DNA from: Candidatus Zixiibacteriota bacterium
GTDB taxonomy: Bacteria; Zixibacteria; MSB-5A5; GN15; FEB-12
DNA: 48,363 nucleotides
Reading direction: 5' to 3'
NCBI GenBank assembly: GCA_028715215.1
Contig: JAQUSF010000013.1
Location: forward strand, 1-48,363
In this document: one piece after another, positions 8,204-16,062 of the stretch
Layout of the letters: the number at the start of each line of letters is the position of its first letter
Numbering within the stretch: position 1 is the first letter of the stretch
Program-made: the position numbers and the translations under genes
Notes under the pieces: model-generated
What the model was told of the DNA's origin: nothing
Database searches by the model: none
Seen by the model: only the letters and a program-made list of their open reading frames with translations

Positions 8204-9193
8204 TCATTGAACGATACCGGTATTATAGCCACACTGACGACACAATCCTTTTTCAAGCCCGACGACTGTCGTATGATAACCGCTTCTTCGAACCAGCAGT
8301 TGCCCACACCGGGGACAACAGGTATTAGTGACATCCTTCAGAGCCACATTACCAAGATAAACATATTTTAACCGGCAACGAGCAATTTCCAGAGCTTTAA
8401 GCAGTGCCTCCGGGGGGGTGGCGATAGTTTTCATCTGGTAATTGGGGAAATAAGCCGAAAAATGCAGGGGTATCATATCGGAGAGAGAAACCACGAATTC
8501 CACCAGGTCACTTATATCCGTTTCTGAATCATTTAATCCGGGAATTATCAGGTTAGTAATTTCCAGGTGCGTCAGGCTGGTGGCTATTGTGCGCAGGTTG
8601 TCAAGGACCGGTTCCAGTTTGCCCTTACAGATTTTACGGTAAAATTCCGGTCGCATCGATTTCAAATCAATATTGACAGCATCAATAAAAGGTAAAAGTT
8701 CATCAAGAGGTCCAGGATTTATAAAACCGTTGGTAACAAGCACTGTCTTCAGCCCGGCCTTCCTTAAAAGCGGTGCGCAATCCATAATATATTCAAACCA
8801 CATCAAGGGCTCGGTATAAGTAAAAGCCACCCCGAGGGAGTTATGATTTTTAGCTGTCTCCAAAAGTTTTTCCGGAGAAACAAAAAAAGTTTCGGTCTTT
8901 TTCTGAGAGATAGTCCAGTTCTGGCAATTTTTACACTGAAAATTACAACTGTTTGGCCCGGTGGAGAGGATATCCGTTCCGGGGAAAAAATGATAGAGGG
9001 GTTTTTTTTCGATCGGGTCCACAGCCAGAGTGACGAGTTCCCCGTAATTGTCAGTAACCAGCTCTCCCCCGCGGTTATAACGACTCTTACAAATGCCCAG
9101 CTGGTTTTCTTTCAGACGGCAGTTAAAAGGACACAGATGGCAAATAACCCGGTTATCGGATCTTTTTTCATAGTAGGCGGCGGTTTTAATCAT
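8204..9193 (-). CDS. amrS: AmmeMemoRadiSam system radical SAM enzyme
   Basis: The protein (329 residues) carries the radical SAM cluster motif CNFQCKNC (Cys83, Cys87, Cys90), an N-terminal cysteine group (Cys18, 21, 25, 35), and a C-terminal CPRCG…CRQCG zinc-ribbon-like segment typical of AmrS. This family is usually found with AMMECR1 and Memo proteins. Its reaction is not well defined, and neither partner is encoded in this window. The ATG at 9193 overlaps the last 8 bases of the upstream glycosyltransferase fusion. A TTG at 9211 would add six residues and overlap by 26. The gene is the last of a group with uppP and the heptosyltransferase/GmhB fusion, a mixed context that does not reveal its substrate. 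Confidence 0.92.
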   Translation of the reverse strand: MIKTAAYYEKRSDNRVICHLCPFNCRLKENQLGICKSRYNRGGELVTDNYGELVTLAVDPIEKKPLYHFFPGTDILSTGPNSCNFQCKNCQNWTISQKKTETFFVSPEKLLETAKNHNSLGVAFTYTEPLMWFEYIMDCAPLLRKAGLKTVLVTNGFINPGPLDELLPFIDAVNIDLKSMRPEFYRKICKGKLEPVLDNLRTIATSLTHLEITNLIIPGLNDSETDISDLVEFVVSLSDMIPLHFSAYFPNYQMKTIATPPEALLKALEIARCRLKYVYLGNVALKDVTNTCCPRCGQLLVRRSGYHTTVVGLEKGLCRQCGYNTGIVQ

Positions 9194-10772
9194 AAGACGG
9201 CAACCTGACAATATGTTTTACGGCTTGAAGCAGGTTATCAAAAGTAAAATCCTTATTATTTTTACCGGCTATTTTCAATTTTTGCTCCGTTTTTTGTCCG
9301 TATCCGGTTCGCACAATAAATGTTTCCACTCCCAGTACCCGCCCGAGATTATAATCTTTCAATGTGTCGCCGATAACGAAGGAACGCCGGATATCAATTC
9401 CCAGGGCCTTCGCCGCTTCCTCAACCATCCCAGGTGCCGGCTTGCGACAATCACACATAAAACTGAACTCACTCACTTTTCCTTCAGGGTAATGCGGGCA
9501 ATAATACAAAGCATTGATTTCGACACCCCTGGCTGAAAGCATCTCCATAAACCGGGTATTGACCCGCTCGACGCTGTCAAGACCGAACAAGCCCCTGGCC
9601 ACCCCTGACTGATTGGAAATTACCACCACTTTGTATCCTTTGTCGCCGGCTAATTTCAAGGCTTCTATGGCTCCTGGTTCAAATTCAATTTTGTCCGGGT
9701 CCGACAGGTAATCCTTATCGACTATTATGGTCCCGTCGCGGTCAACGAACAATGCCGGGTGAACATTAATGCCGGATTGTAAAATCTTCAGGGCGGCATC
9801 CAGCACCATTGCCGGCTCAATGCGGGTGAAACAATACCTTTTGTCACGGTAACATGGTTTTTTACCATGCAGGGAGCAGGGTCGGCAAGGTTCGGCAACT
9901 TCGATAACACGGTCAAAAAGACCGCGGGGGGAAAAACCCAGTGAAGGATGCGTTGGACCAAAAACGGCCAGAGTCGGTGTTCCGACCGCCGACGAAAGAT
10001 GAGCCAGCCCGGAATCGTTGGCGACGGTCAGCCTTGACTGACTGATAATCTCCATCAGTTCATCGACAGGGTAATCGACCAGTTCGAAGAATGCCTCGGG
10101 AGGTAATTGTTTTTCAAGACGTGACTGTCCCATATCAGGAGACAATACCGACCATATAATCCGGCAGTTTAACCGCCGATGCAGCTCCAGCGCCACTTCG
10201 GAGAAGTTATCCAGTCCCCATTGTTTATTGGAATGAGCTGCGCCCGGGGCAAAAAAAACATAACTGATACTTCTATCAAAGACCAGGGAATTAATTTTTT
10301 TTCGACGGGTGGTTTTTATAACCGGGCGACGACAGTATACTTTTCCTCCCAGCGGTTCGACAACCTTGTTGTATAAATCGATTGTATGTGGCCAGGATTG
10401 GGGAATTTGTTTTTTCCTGACGATGTCAAGGCGCTCCAGGCGTCTTTTAGGGTAAACTATTTTACGGTTGGCCGTAACCATCTTCCCGGCCAGCCAGGAA
10501 CGAAAATTACCGTGTAAATCGATAACAGTATCGAAATGATAATCATCAAGTTTATTGAGAAGCTGGTAATATCCAAGCACTCCGTTTTCTTCAGACAGAC
10601 AGACAATTTCATCCACACCGCCGAAGGTTGCCACAAGGTCCCTAAAGCATTCTTTAGTTAGAAAAACAATATGACAATCGGGGAAATTGATTTTTAAATT
10701 CAGAATACAGGCGGTGGTTAAGATTATATCTCCCAGCGAGCTGAACCGGACAATTAAAAACTTCCTTTTCAT
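9186..10772 (-). CDS. Heptosyltransferase (GT9) fused to heptose-1,7-bisphosphate phosphatase (GmhB-like)
   Basis: Two complete domains are joined in 528 residues. The first (about 1-340) is a GT9 family ADP-heptose:LPS heptosyltransferase, with RFSSLGDIILTT at the N-terminus, FFAPGAAHSNKQW in the middle and the donor-site region VANDSGLAHLSSAVGTPTLAVFGPTHP. The second (about 345-510) is a HAD phosphatase with motif I LFVDRDGTII, SNQSGVARG, the zinc motif CPHYPEG…CDCRKPAPGM, and the last motif VIGDTLKDY, all as in GmhB. GmhB removes the 7-phosphate on the route to ADP-heptose, and GT9 enzymes add heptose to the LPS core. The chosen ATG overlaps the uppP stop as TGATG. A GTG/ATG-extended version reaching 10814 would overlap uppP and lacks support. 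Confidence 0.93.
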   Translation of the reverse strand: MKRKFLIVRFSSLGDIILTTACILNLKINFPDCHIVFLTKECFRDLVATFGGVDEIVCLSEENGVLGYYQLLNKLDDYHFDTVIDLHGNFRSWLAGKMVTANRKIVYPKRRLERLDIVRKKQIPQSWPHTIDLYNKVVEPLGGKVYCRRPVIKTTRRKKINSLVFDRSISYVFFAPGAAHSNKQWGLDNFSEVALELHRRLNCRIIWSVLSPDMGQSRLEKQLPPEAFFELVDYPVDELMEIISQSRLTVANDSGLAHLSSAVGTPTLAVFGPTHPSLGFSPRGLFDRVIEVAEPCRPCSLHGKKPCYRDKRYCFTRIEPAMVLDAALKILQSGINVHPALFVDRDGTIIVDKDYLSDPDKIEFEPGAIEALKLAGDKGYKVVVISNQSGVARGLFGLDSVERVNTRFMEMLSARGVEINALYYCPHYPEGKVSEFSFMCDCRKPAPGMVEEAAKALGIDIRRSFVIGDTLKDYNLGRVLGVETFIVRTGYGQKTEQKLKIAGKNNKDFTFDNLLQAVKHIVRLPSYD

Positions 10773-11545
10773 CAAAGAAAAAGATAAAGCCCCACAAGCC
10801 CGATGGCAAAGCAATAATAACCGAAATATTCAAATTTCCCTTTTTTAATGACGGTCAGAACCCCATAGACCGCTAAAAGGCCGGTAATAAAGGCTAATAT
10901 TGCTCCCACCGCATACTGGCCGTAAAGGGTATTTTCAAGGTTCAAAAGACTTTTAAATTTCAGAACGGCTGCCCCGGCAATAGCAGGTATAGCCAGAAGA
11001 AAAGAAAATTCCGCCGCATCGGATGGTTTTACCCCGGCGAACATACCAAAAGCAATGGTGGTTCCGGAGCGGGAAATGCCCGGCAAAATAGCCAGAGCCT
11101 GACCGATGCCCATAATAACAGATGAGCACAGGTTGACCGATTTGTTCCCGGATTTTATAAATCGGGTCAAGATTAATATTCCACCGGTCACCAGCAACAT
11201 GGCCGAGGTTAAAGCGGGACGGGAAAAAGCTCTTTCAAAAAAATCTTCCAGAAAATAACCGGCCAGACCGGCCGGGATGGTTCCGATAAACAGATATCCG
11301 ATAATCGCTTTCTCGCTTTTTAAAGTTGCATCAAATAAGGAGCGTATTAAAAGATAAATTTTCTTGCGGAAATAAACCAGCACCGACACAAGTGTCCCGA
11401 GATGAACCACGACTTCGAAAGCTACTCCCGGGTCTGAAACCCGTAAAATAGCCTGGGCTAAAACGAGGTGCCCGGAAGATGAAATCGGTAAAAATTCGGT
11501 CAGGCCCTGTAAAATACCCAGAATAATCGCGTCGAAATAGGACAT
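10772..11545 (-). CDS. uppP: Undecaprenyl-diphosphate phosphatase (BacA/UppP)
   Basis: The protein (257 residues) is a polytopic membrane protein with both family signatures: ILGILQGLTEFLPISSSGHLVL near the N-terminus and the phosphatase motif LPGISRSGTTIAFGM. It dephosphorylates undecaprenyl diphosphate to recycle the lipid carrier for peptidoglycan and surface polysaccharide. The ATG at 11545 is preferred, because an upstream GTG at 11572 would lie inside the loop of an intrinsic terminator hairpin (11555-11583). There is no clear ribosome site: the leader is the T run of that terminator followed by an AT-rich stretch. It is followed with a one-base overlap by the heptosyltransferase fusion, which fits envelope glycan synthesis. 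Confidence 0.95.
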   Translation of the reverse strand: MSYFDAIILGILQGLTEFLPISSSGHLVLAQAILRVSDPGVAFEVVVHLGTLVSVLVYFRKKIYLLIRSLFDATLKSEKAIIGYLFIGTIPAGLAGYFLEDFFERAFSRPALTSAMLLVTGGILILTRFIKSGNKSVNLCSSVIMGIGQALAILPGISRSGTTIAFGMFAGVKPSDAAEFSFLLAIPAIAGAAVLKFKSLLNLENTLYGQYAVGAILAFITGLLAVYGVLTVIKKGKFEYFGYYCFAIGLVGLYLFL

Positions 11546-11554
11546 ATTAAAATT

Positions 11555-11583
11555 AAAAAAAACCTCACCCACAGGTGAGGTTT
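11555..11583 (-). terminator. Intrinsic terminator 10 bp upstream of uppP start
   Basis: AAACCTCACC (11560-11569) and GGTGAGGTTT (11574-11583) form a perfect 10-bp stem with a 4-nt loop, followed on the minus strand by eight T residues. It ends transcription of the barrel gene at 11603-12238. Because uppP starts only 10 bp further on, there is no room for a separate uppP promoter downstream of it. Confidence 0.85.
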
Positions 11584-11602
11584 ATCAGACATCCACCATT
11601 AT

Positions 11603-12238
11603 TTATAAGACATTGTAATCGAGTCCAAAGAAAATACCGTCATTGCCGTCAATCTGGAACTCGCCATATAACTTTATCAGGTCCGAGATTTCAAAAGAGA
11701 CCCCGCCGTTTATTCCGAATTTAAGTTCCGAATCGGAACCACCACCGTCGCTACTATAATGTTCCAATCTAAGATTGAAACGGGCATAAGGAGCCAGAAT
11801 GCGACCGCCGGAGGTTTCAAAAGGATACGACCCAATCATCATGGCGCCAATTTCAAAAATCGAACCGCCTTCAAAATCGACATATTCCAGAAAAGCACCA
11901 GGAGCCATATCGAAGGGGTGGTCATTATTTTCCGTAACACTGAACATCTGGTATCTGAAATCACCGCCGAAGGCAATACCGGCATCGCCGAAGTCCGGGT
12001 CGAAAATCCCGAATTTCAAACGTCCGTTGGTATAAGCCGAGAGACCATAATCGAAAGTCCCGTTAAAGGAGGTGCCGTTATCACCCAGGCCAATATTAAA
12101 ACCCAGATTTCCCTTGCCCTGTCCCAGAGCTTTTGCGGTCGTCAGGCAACCGAAAGCGGAACCGAAGGCATCAATCGCCAGTACGTTTCCACCAAGGAAA
12201 ATTCCCGCTACCAGGGTAATGACAAAAATTTTTTTCAT
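11603..12238 (-). CDS. Exported protein, predicted small outer-membrane beta-barrel
   Basis: The protein (211 residues) starts with a clear signal peptide, MKKIFVITLVAGIFLGGNVLA. The mature part alternates short polar turns with stretches such as GNLGFNIGLGDNGTSFNGTFDYGLS and ends in LDYNVL, consistent with an 8- to 10-strand outer-membrane barrel. I do not recognise a specific family. The start at 12238 has a GAAGGGA ribosome site and removes 11 residues of an upstream extension. It has its own consensus-like promoter (12279-12307) and terminator (11555-11583), so it is a single-gene transcription unit. Its function is unknown; many similar proteins are structural or small-molecule porins. 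Confidence 0.8.
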   Translation of the reverse strand: MKKIFVITLVAGIFLGGNVLAIDAFGSAFGCLTTAKALGQGKGNLGFNIGLGDNGTSFNGTFDYGLSAYTNGRLKFGIFDPDFGDAGIAFGGDFRYQMFSVTENNDHPFDMAPGAFLEYVDFEGGSIFEIGAMMIGSYPFETSGGRILAPYARFNLRLEHYSSDGGGSDSELKFGINGGVSFEISDLIKLYGEFQIDGNDGIFFGLDYNVL

Positions 12239-12278
12239 ATTAATTCCCTTCAAAAAAAACTTCCAGTTCAATTAAAAA

Positions 12279-12307
12279 ATATTATTAAGACCTTCCGGTT
12301 ATGTCAA
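12279..12307 (-). promoter_or_regulatory. Sigma-70-type promoter of the 11603-12238 barrel gene
   Basis: The minus strand has a perfect TTGACA (12302-12307), a 17-bp spacer and TAATAT (12279-12284). The expected start near 12272 gives a leader of about 34 nt. Confidence 0.6.
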
Positions 12308-12335
12308 CTAAAAAGCAGAGGGAATATTTTATTTG

Positions 12336-12357
12336 TTGACAACGACAGGTAGTCGTT
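12336..12357 (+). promoter_or_regulatory. TTGACA box with overlapping inverted repeat upstream of the transporter gene
   Basis: A consensus -35 box, TTGACA (12336-12341), is followed by the inverted repeat AACGAC-AGGTA-GTCGTT (12341-12357). No good -10 box is found at 16-18 bp, so the promoter is uncertain. The repeat has the size of a dimeric regulator operator and overlaps the expected spacer. Confidence 0.3.
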
Positions 12358-12441
12358 ATTTCTTCAAAAAAATGATTATTTTAAGACCCTCATTTTCAAA
12401 AATCTGCAAGAGATATAAATCCTTACAGGAGATTATATATC

Positions 12442-13821
12442 GTGGTTAATGAAAAGGATACGAATACTGAGAGTGTTCCCGTTCGCGGTCAGTGGACCGG
12501 CCACCTTGGATTCATCCTGGCCGCGACGGGCTCGGCTATCGGCCTGGGTAATATCTGGAAATTCCCTTACATTACCGGCGAATACGGCGGCGGCGCCTTT
12601 GTCCTGGTTTATTTGATTTGCGTTGTCGTTGTCGGTTTACCTTTGATGATTGCAGAGATGATGATCGGGCGTCGCACCCAGGAAAATCCGGTGGGTGCCT
12701 TTCAGAAACTCCACCATCGCGGCAGCCCCTGGCAAATAACCGGATGGTTGGGTGTAGCTTCCGGTTTTTTTATTCTATCTTTCTACAGTGTCGTCGCCGG
12801 CTGGGCGGTCGCCTATACTTTTAAAGCAATCATCGGCTTTACCGGCAGTCCGGAACAAATCCAGAACCAGTTTACCGAGCTGGTAACCAGTCCCATCGAT
12901 TCTATCCTCTGGCACACGGTTTTTATGGCTATGTGTATCGCTATCGTCATGGGTGGCGTGCGGCAAGGTATTGAACGCTGGTCTAAAATCCTTATGCCGA
13001 TGCTTTTCCTAATCCTGATCGGCTTGATGTTTTACGGTCTCTTTTTTACCCGGGGAGGCAGTGAGGCTTTGAAATTTTTATTCCAGCCTGATTTCTCCAA
13101 ACTTTCCGCCGAAGCAGTCCTTTCCGCCCTCGGGCATGCTTTCTTCACCCTGTCGCTGGGTATGGGAGCCATGATCACGTACGGCAGTTACATGAAAAGA
13201 AATGAAAGTATCATGAAAGACGCCGTGACGGTTTCGTTTCTTGATACTTTTATCGCCCTGATGGCCGGAACGGCTATCTTCTCGCTGGTTTTCCATTATG
13301 GCATGGAACCGGGACAATCAGTGGGGTTGATATTTAAAACCCTGCCGGTTCTTTTTAAAGAAACCGGCCCTTTGATATCGGTACCGTTTTTCATCCTGCT
13401 TGTTTTTGCCGCCTTAACCTCGGCGATCAGTTTACTGGAAGTTGTCGTATCGTATTTTATCGATGAGCGGGGCTGGGGTCGTGTTAAATCAACCCTGCTG
13501 CTGGGTCTGGCTATTTATATTTTCGGATTGCTATCGGCCATATCATCAATCACTTTACCATTCAGAGGAAAAGACCAGGGGATTTTCGATATCCTCGATT
13601 TTGTAACGACCAATTATATGCTTCCCGTCGGTGGTTTGTTGACGTGTCTTTTTACGGCCTGGGTTTTCAGGGAAGCTGATAAAATCGAAGAGTTCGGGTC
13701 AAAAGGTTCCATTTATCACCTGTTCAGCATAATTGTAAAAATTATCACTCCCATCGCAGTGATAATAATTATCCTTCATGGCCTGGAACTGCTACCTTTT
13801 ATGAATTACGGTAACAAGTAA
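12442..13821 (+). CDS. Sodium-dependent neurotransmitter:sodium symporter (NSS/SNF) family transporter
   Basis: The 459-residue protein has about 11-12 membrane segments and the NSS signature at the first helix, ATGSAIGLGNIWKFPYITG, whose unwound part binds substrate and sodium in LeuT. It then has YGGGAFVLVY and later helices of usual spacing. Bacterial members import amino acids such as leucine, tryptophan or alanine with sodium; the substrate cannot be read here. The start is a GTG at 12442 behind a strong AGGAGA site 10 nt upstream. The gene is divergent from the barrel gene across 203 bp and is followed after 27 bp by galT on the same strand, possibly in one transcript although the functions do not match. 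Confidence 0.95.
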   Translation: MVNEKDTNTESVPVRGQWTGHLGFILAATGSAIGLGNIWKFPYITGEYGGGAFVLVYLICVVVVGLPLMIAEMMIGRRTQENPVGAFQKLHHRGSPWQITGWLGVASGFFILSFYSVVAGWAVAYTFKAIIGFTGSPEQIQNQFTELVTSPIDSILWHTVFMAMCIAIVMGGVRQGIERWSKILMPMLFLILIGLMFYGLFFTRGGSEALKFLFQPDFSKLSAEAVLSALGHAFFTLSLGMGAMITYGSYMKRNESIMKDAVTVSFLDTFIALMAGTAIFSLVFHYGMEPGQSVGLIFKTLPVLFKETGPLISVPFFILLVFAALTSAISLLEVVVSYFIDERGWGRVKSTLLLGLAIYIFGLLSAISSITLPFRGKDQGIFDILDFVTTNYMLPVGGLLTCLFTAWVFREADKIEEFGSKGSIYHLFSIIVKIITPIAVIIIILHGLELLPFMNYGNK

Positions 13822-13848
13822 AATCAAAACGATTTTGTATTGTAGATT

Positions 13849-14847
13849 ATGCCGGAATTTCGTCAGAACAAGGCTACCAAAGAATGGGTCATCCTGACTC
13901 CCGAAAGGGGTAAACGCCCGGTTGATTTCGTGAAAAACCTGCCACCCCGAAAACCGTTGCCGGCTTACAAGGACGATTGTCCTTTCTGCCCCAAAAACGA
14001 GCACCTGACATTAGAGCCGATATATACCTATCCCTCGCCTGACCGCTGGCAGGTAAGAGTGGTCCCGAACAAATACGCCGCTTTACAACCCAGCCTGGCC
14101 ACCACCCGTTCCTGGGTTGGTTCTTTTCTGTCAGCCAAAGGTTTTGGAATTGCCGAAGTGGTTATCGAACATCCCCGGCACGACAACACCCCGGCCTTGA
14201 TGACGGTTGACGAGGTAACGCAGGTACTTAAAGCTTACCGCCAGCGTCAAATTGAAATCAGCAAAAACGAAAAAATAAATCTGGTTACGATTTTCCGCAA
14301 TCACGGCGCTCGGGCGGGCACCTCGCTGGAACATCCCCACTCCCAGATAATCGCCACGCCGATTGTCCCGCCCCATGTCCGTTACCCCATGGAGCAGGCG
14401 CTGCAATATTACGACCAGTTCGGCAGATGTGTTTATTGCGAGATGGTTGAAGAAGAACTTCGCCAGGAGGAAAGAATCATTATTGACTCCCAGAATTTCG
14501 CGGCTTTCTGTCCCTTTGCCTCCCGTTCGCCTTTCGAATGCCGCATATATCCGAAAATGCATAAAGCCAGTTTCATCCTTATCGATGATGAGGAGATTGT
14601 GGAACTGGCATCGGTACTTCGAGAAACCCTGGCCCGGCTTTATTTTGGTTTGAACAACCCCGATTATAATTATATTATCCGGTCGGCGACGATAGGCGAC
14701 CATGACACCCGGCATTTACACTGGTACATGGTCATTATCCCTAAAATAGCAACTCCGGCAGGCTTTGAAATCGGGTCGGGGATATATATAAATACGACCT
14801 CCCCCGAAGAAGCCGCCCGGTTTTTGAGAGAGGTGGAAATTAAATAA
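13849..14847 (+). CDS. galT: Galactose-1-phosphate uridylyltransferase
   Basis: The 332-residue protein is a HIT-superfamily GalT. It carries the zinc-site CPFC (Cys44, Cys47), the catalytic motif EHPHSQ with His162-Pro-His164 and Gln166, and the C-terminal region RHLHWYMVIIPK. It exchanges UMP between UDP-glucose and galactose 1-phosphate by a uridylyl-histidine intermediate in the Leloir pathway, or serves related nucleotidyl transfer. The length is typical. No galK or galE is nearby, so the enzyme may mainly supply UDP-sugars for envelope glycans. Its stop lies only 4 bp from the stop of the convergent sbcD gene, leaving no room for a separate terminator. Confidence 0.93.
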   Translation: MPEFRQNKATKEWVILTPERGKRPVDFVKNLPPRKPLPAYKDDCPFCPKNEHLTLEPIYTYPSPDRWQVRVVPNKYAALQPSLATTRSWVGSFLSAKGFGIAEVVIEHPRHDNTPALMTVDEVTQVLKAYRQRQIEISKNEKINLVTIFRNHGARAGTSLEHPHSQIIATPIVPPHVRYPMEQALQYYDQFGRCVYCEMVEEELRQEERIIIDSQNFAAFCPFASRSPFECRIYPKMHKASFILIDDEEIVELASVLRETLARLYFGLNNPDYNYIIRSATIGDHDTRHLHWYMVIIPKIATPAGFEIGSGIYINTTSPEEAARFLREVEIK

Positions 14848-14851
14848 AAAA

Positions 14852-15967
14852 TTATTCAGTAAGATTCAGATATCTCAGTGCCTCTTTTTTGAGGCGTTCT
14901 TTGTCGAAACCCTCCAAAGCCACCGTGTCGAGATAAGCGATAAAACCTTCGTCGAGCCGACCGATAGCCGACCTTCCGAACTGATTATTTTCTCCGGCGG
15001 TTTTTTCCTTTTCAAAACGGATATCCAGGGCAAAACTTTTTTGTTTCAATTCAGCCAGGGCGTCGGCCGGGATGGTTTTCAGGATTTCTTCGGTAATGCC
15101 CTCAACCTTCACCCGAACAATTTTATCGGAGCTGTCAAGTTTGTCAAGTTCCGTCCGGATTATATCGGTCAGCTGGTCGCCGCGTTTACCGCGGGCGTCA
15201 ATCACCGGAAGGTCCACCATCGGACGGCTTTTTATCTCGTGAAAAACCAGTTTGAACGGCTCCAGCTCAAGCTCGATGAAACCTTTAGGCGCCTCCCGCT
15301 CGGACTGCGACAGCCGTTCGGTGGAGCCGGCGTAATAGGCCCGGTCGGCCACCCGGCAAAAATTGTGAAAATGCCCCAGCGCGGTGTAGTCAAAACGATT
15401 CATGACATCCAGAGGAACTTCCTGCTCCCCCAAATCAGCCATGGAAAACTCGGGCATACCCGAAGCCACGCCGTGCAGAACTAAAATATTATAGCGGGCT
15501 TTACGGTCGGGAATACATCCGGCCAGTTCTTTTTTCAGTATTTCCGGGGAAGGACAGTGGGGCAGGGCGAAAAACCTGGCACCGTTTATATCAAATACTT
15601 CCAGCCGGGACTCGGCGGCGATATACAAATTATCAATCTGCCGGTAAACCTCGAGGGCTGCCCCGACATAAGGTTGCTTGGGGGCATCATGATTGCCGGC
15701 TATAATGATAGTAGGGATTTGATGTTGTTCAGCCAGACGAAAAAGATGATACCCGGCCAACGCCATTATCTTGTTCAAAGGGCGGACAGTATGAAAAATA
15801 TCCCCGGCATGAATGCAGAAATCAGGTTTAAGCGCGATAATCCGGTCCACCGCTTCAGTAAAACCGTTGATTATATCTTCCTGACGCTGGGTTAGACCGC
15901 TGGTACCCCGTCGAAAATGGGTTTCCCCGGCGCCCAGATGGCTGTCGGCCAAATGACATATTCTCAT
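14852..15967 (-). CDS. SbcD/Mre11-family DNA repair exonuclease
   Basis: The 371-residue protein has all the calcineurin-like phosphoesterase motifs in order: HLADSHLG, IHAGDIFH, IIAGNHD, ILVLHG and ALGHFHNF, which bind two metal ions. Proteins of this family (SbcD, YhaO, Mre11) trim DNA ends and hairpins together with an SMC-like ATPase. That partner (SbcC/YhaN) is not adjacent: the next gene upstream is a response regulator and the convergent neighbour is galT. The start ATG lacks a ribosome site and lies directly at the expected transcription start of a TTGAAA-16-TATATT promoter, which suggests a leaderless mRNA. SbcD proper or YhaO-like cannot be separated by eye. Confidence 0.88.
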   Translation of the reverse strand: MRICHLADSHLGAGETHFRRGTSGLTQRQEDIINGFTEAVDRIIALKPDFCIHAGDIFHTVRPLNKIMALAGYHLFRLAEQHQIPTIIIAGNHDAPKQPYVGAALEVYRQIDNLYIAAESRLEVFDINGARFFALPHCPSPEILKKELAGCIPDRKARYNILVLHGVASGMPEFSMADLGEQEVPLDVMNRFDYTALGHFHNFCRVADRAYYAGSTERLSQSEREAPKGFIELELEPFKLVFHEIKSRPMVDLPVIDARGKRGDQLTDIIRTELDKLDSSDKIVRVKVEGITEEILKTIPADALAELKQKSFALDIRFEKEKTAGENNQFGRSAIGRLDEGFIAYLDTVALEGFDKERLKKEALRYLNLTE

Positions 15968-15974
15968 GGGTTAA

Positions 15975-16002
15975 AATATAAGATTTTAAAAAATCTTTTC
16001 AA
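15975..16002 (-). promoter_or_regulatory. Promoter placed to give a leaderless sbcD mRNA
   Basis: On the minus strand TTGAAA (15997-16002), a 16-bp spacer and TATATT (15975-15980) precede the ATG at 15967. A start 7 nt after the -10 box falls at the ATG or one base before it. No Shine-Dalgarno sequence precedes this ATG. The spacer contains the hairpin AGATTTT-AAAATCT, which could reflect chance in AT-rich DNA. Confidence 0.4.
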
Positions 16003-16062
16003 ATCATAAAGATTAAGTTAAAAAAACAGGAATAAGGTGAATGAAGTCAGGATTTTTTATTT

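Noticed and set aside
11759-12352. 197-codon plus-strand frame across the barrel gene
   Set aside because: It is antisense to a gene with a clear signal peptide, promoter and terminator; the translated product has no family features.
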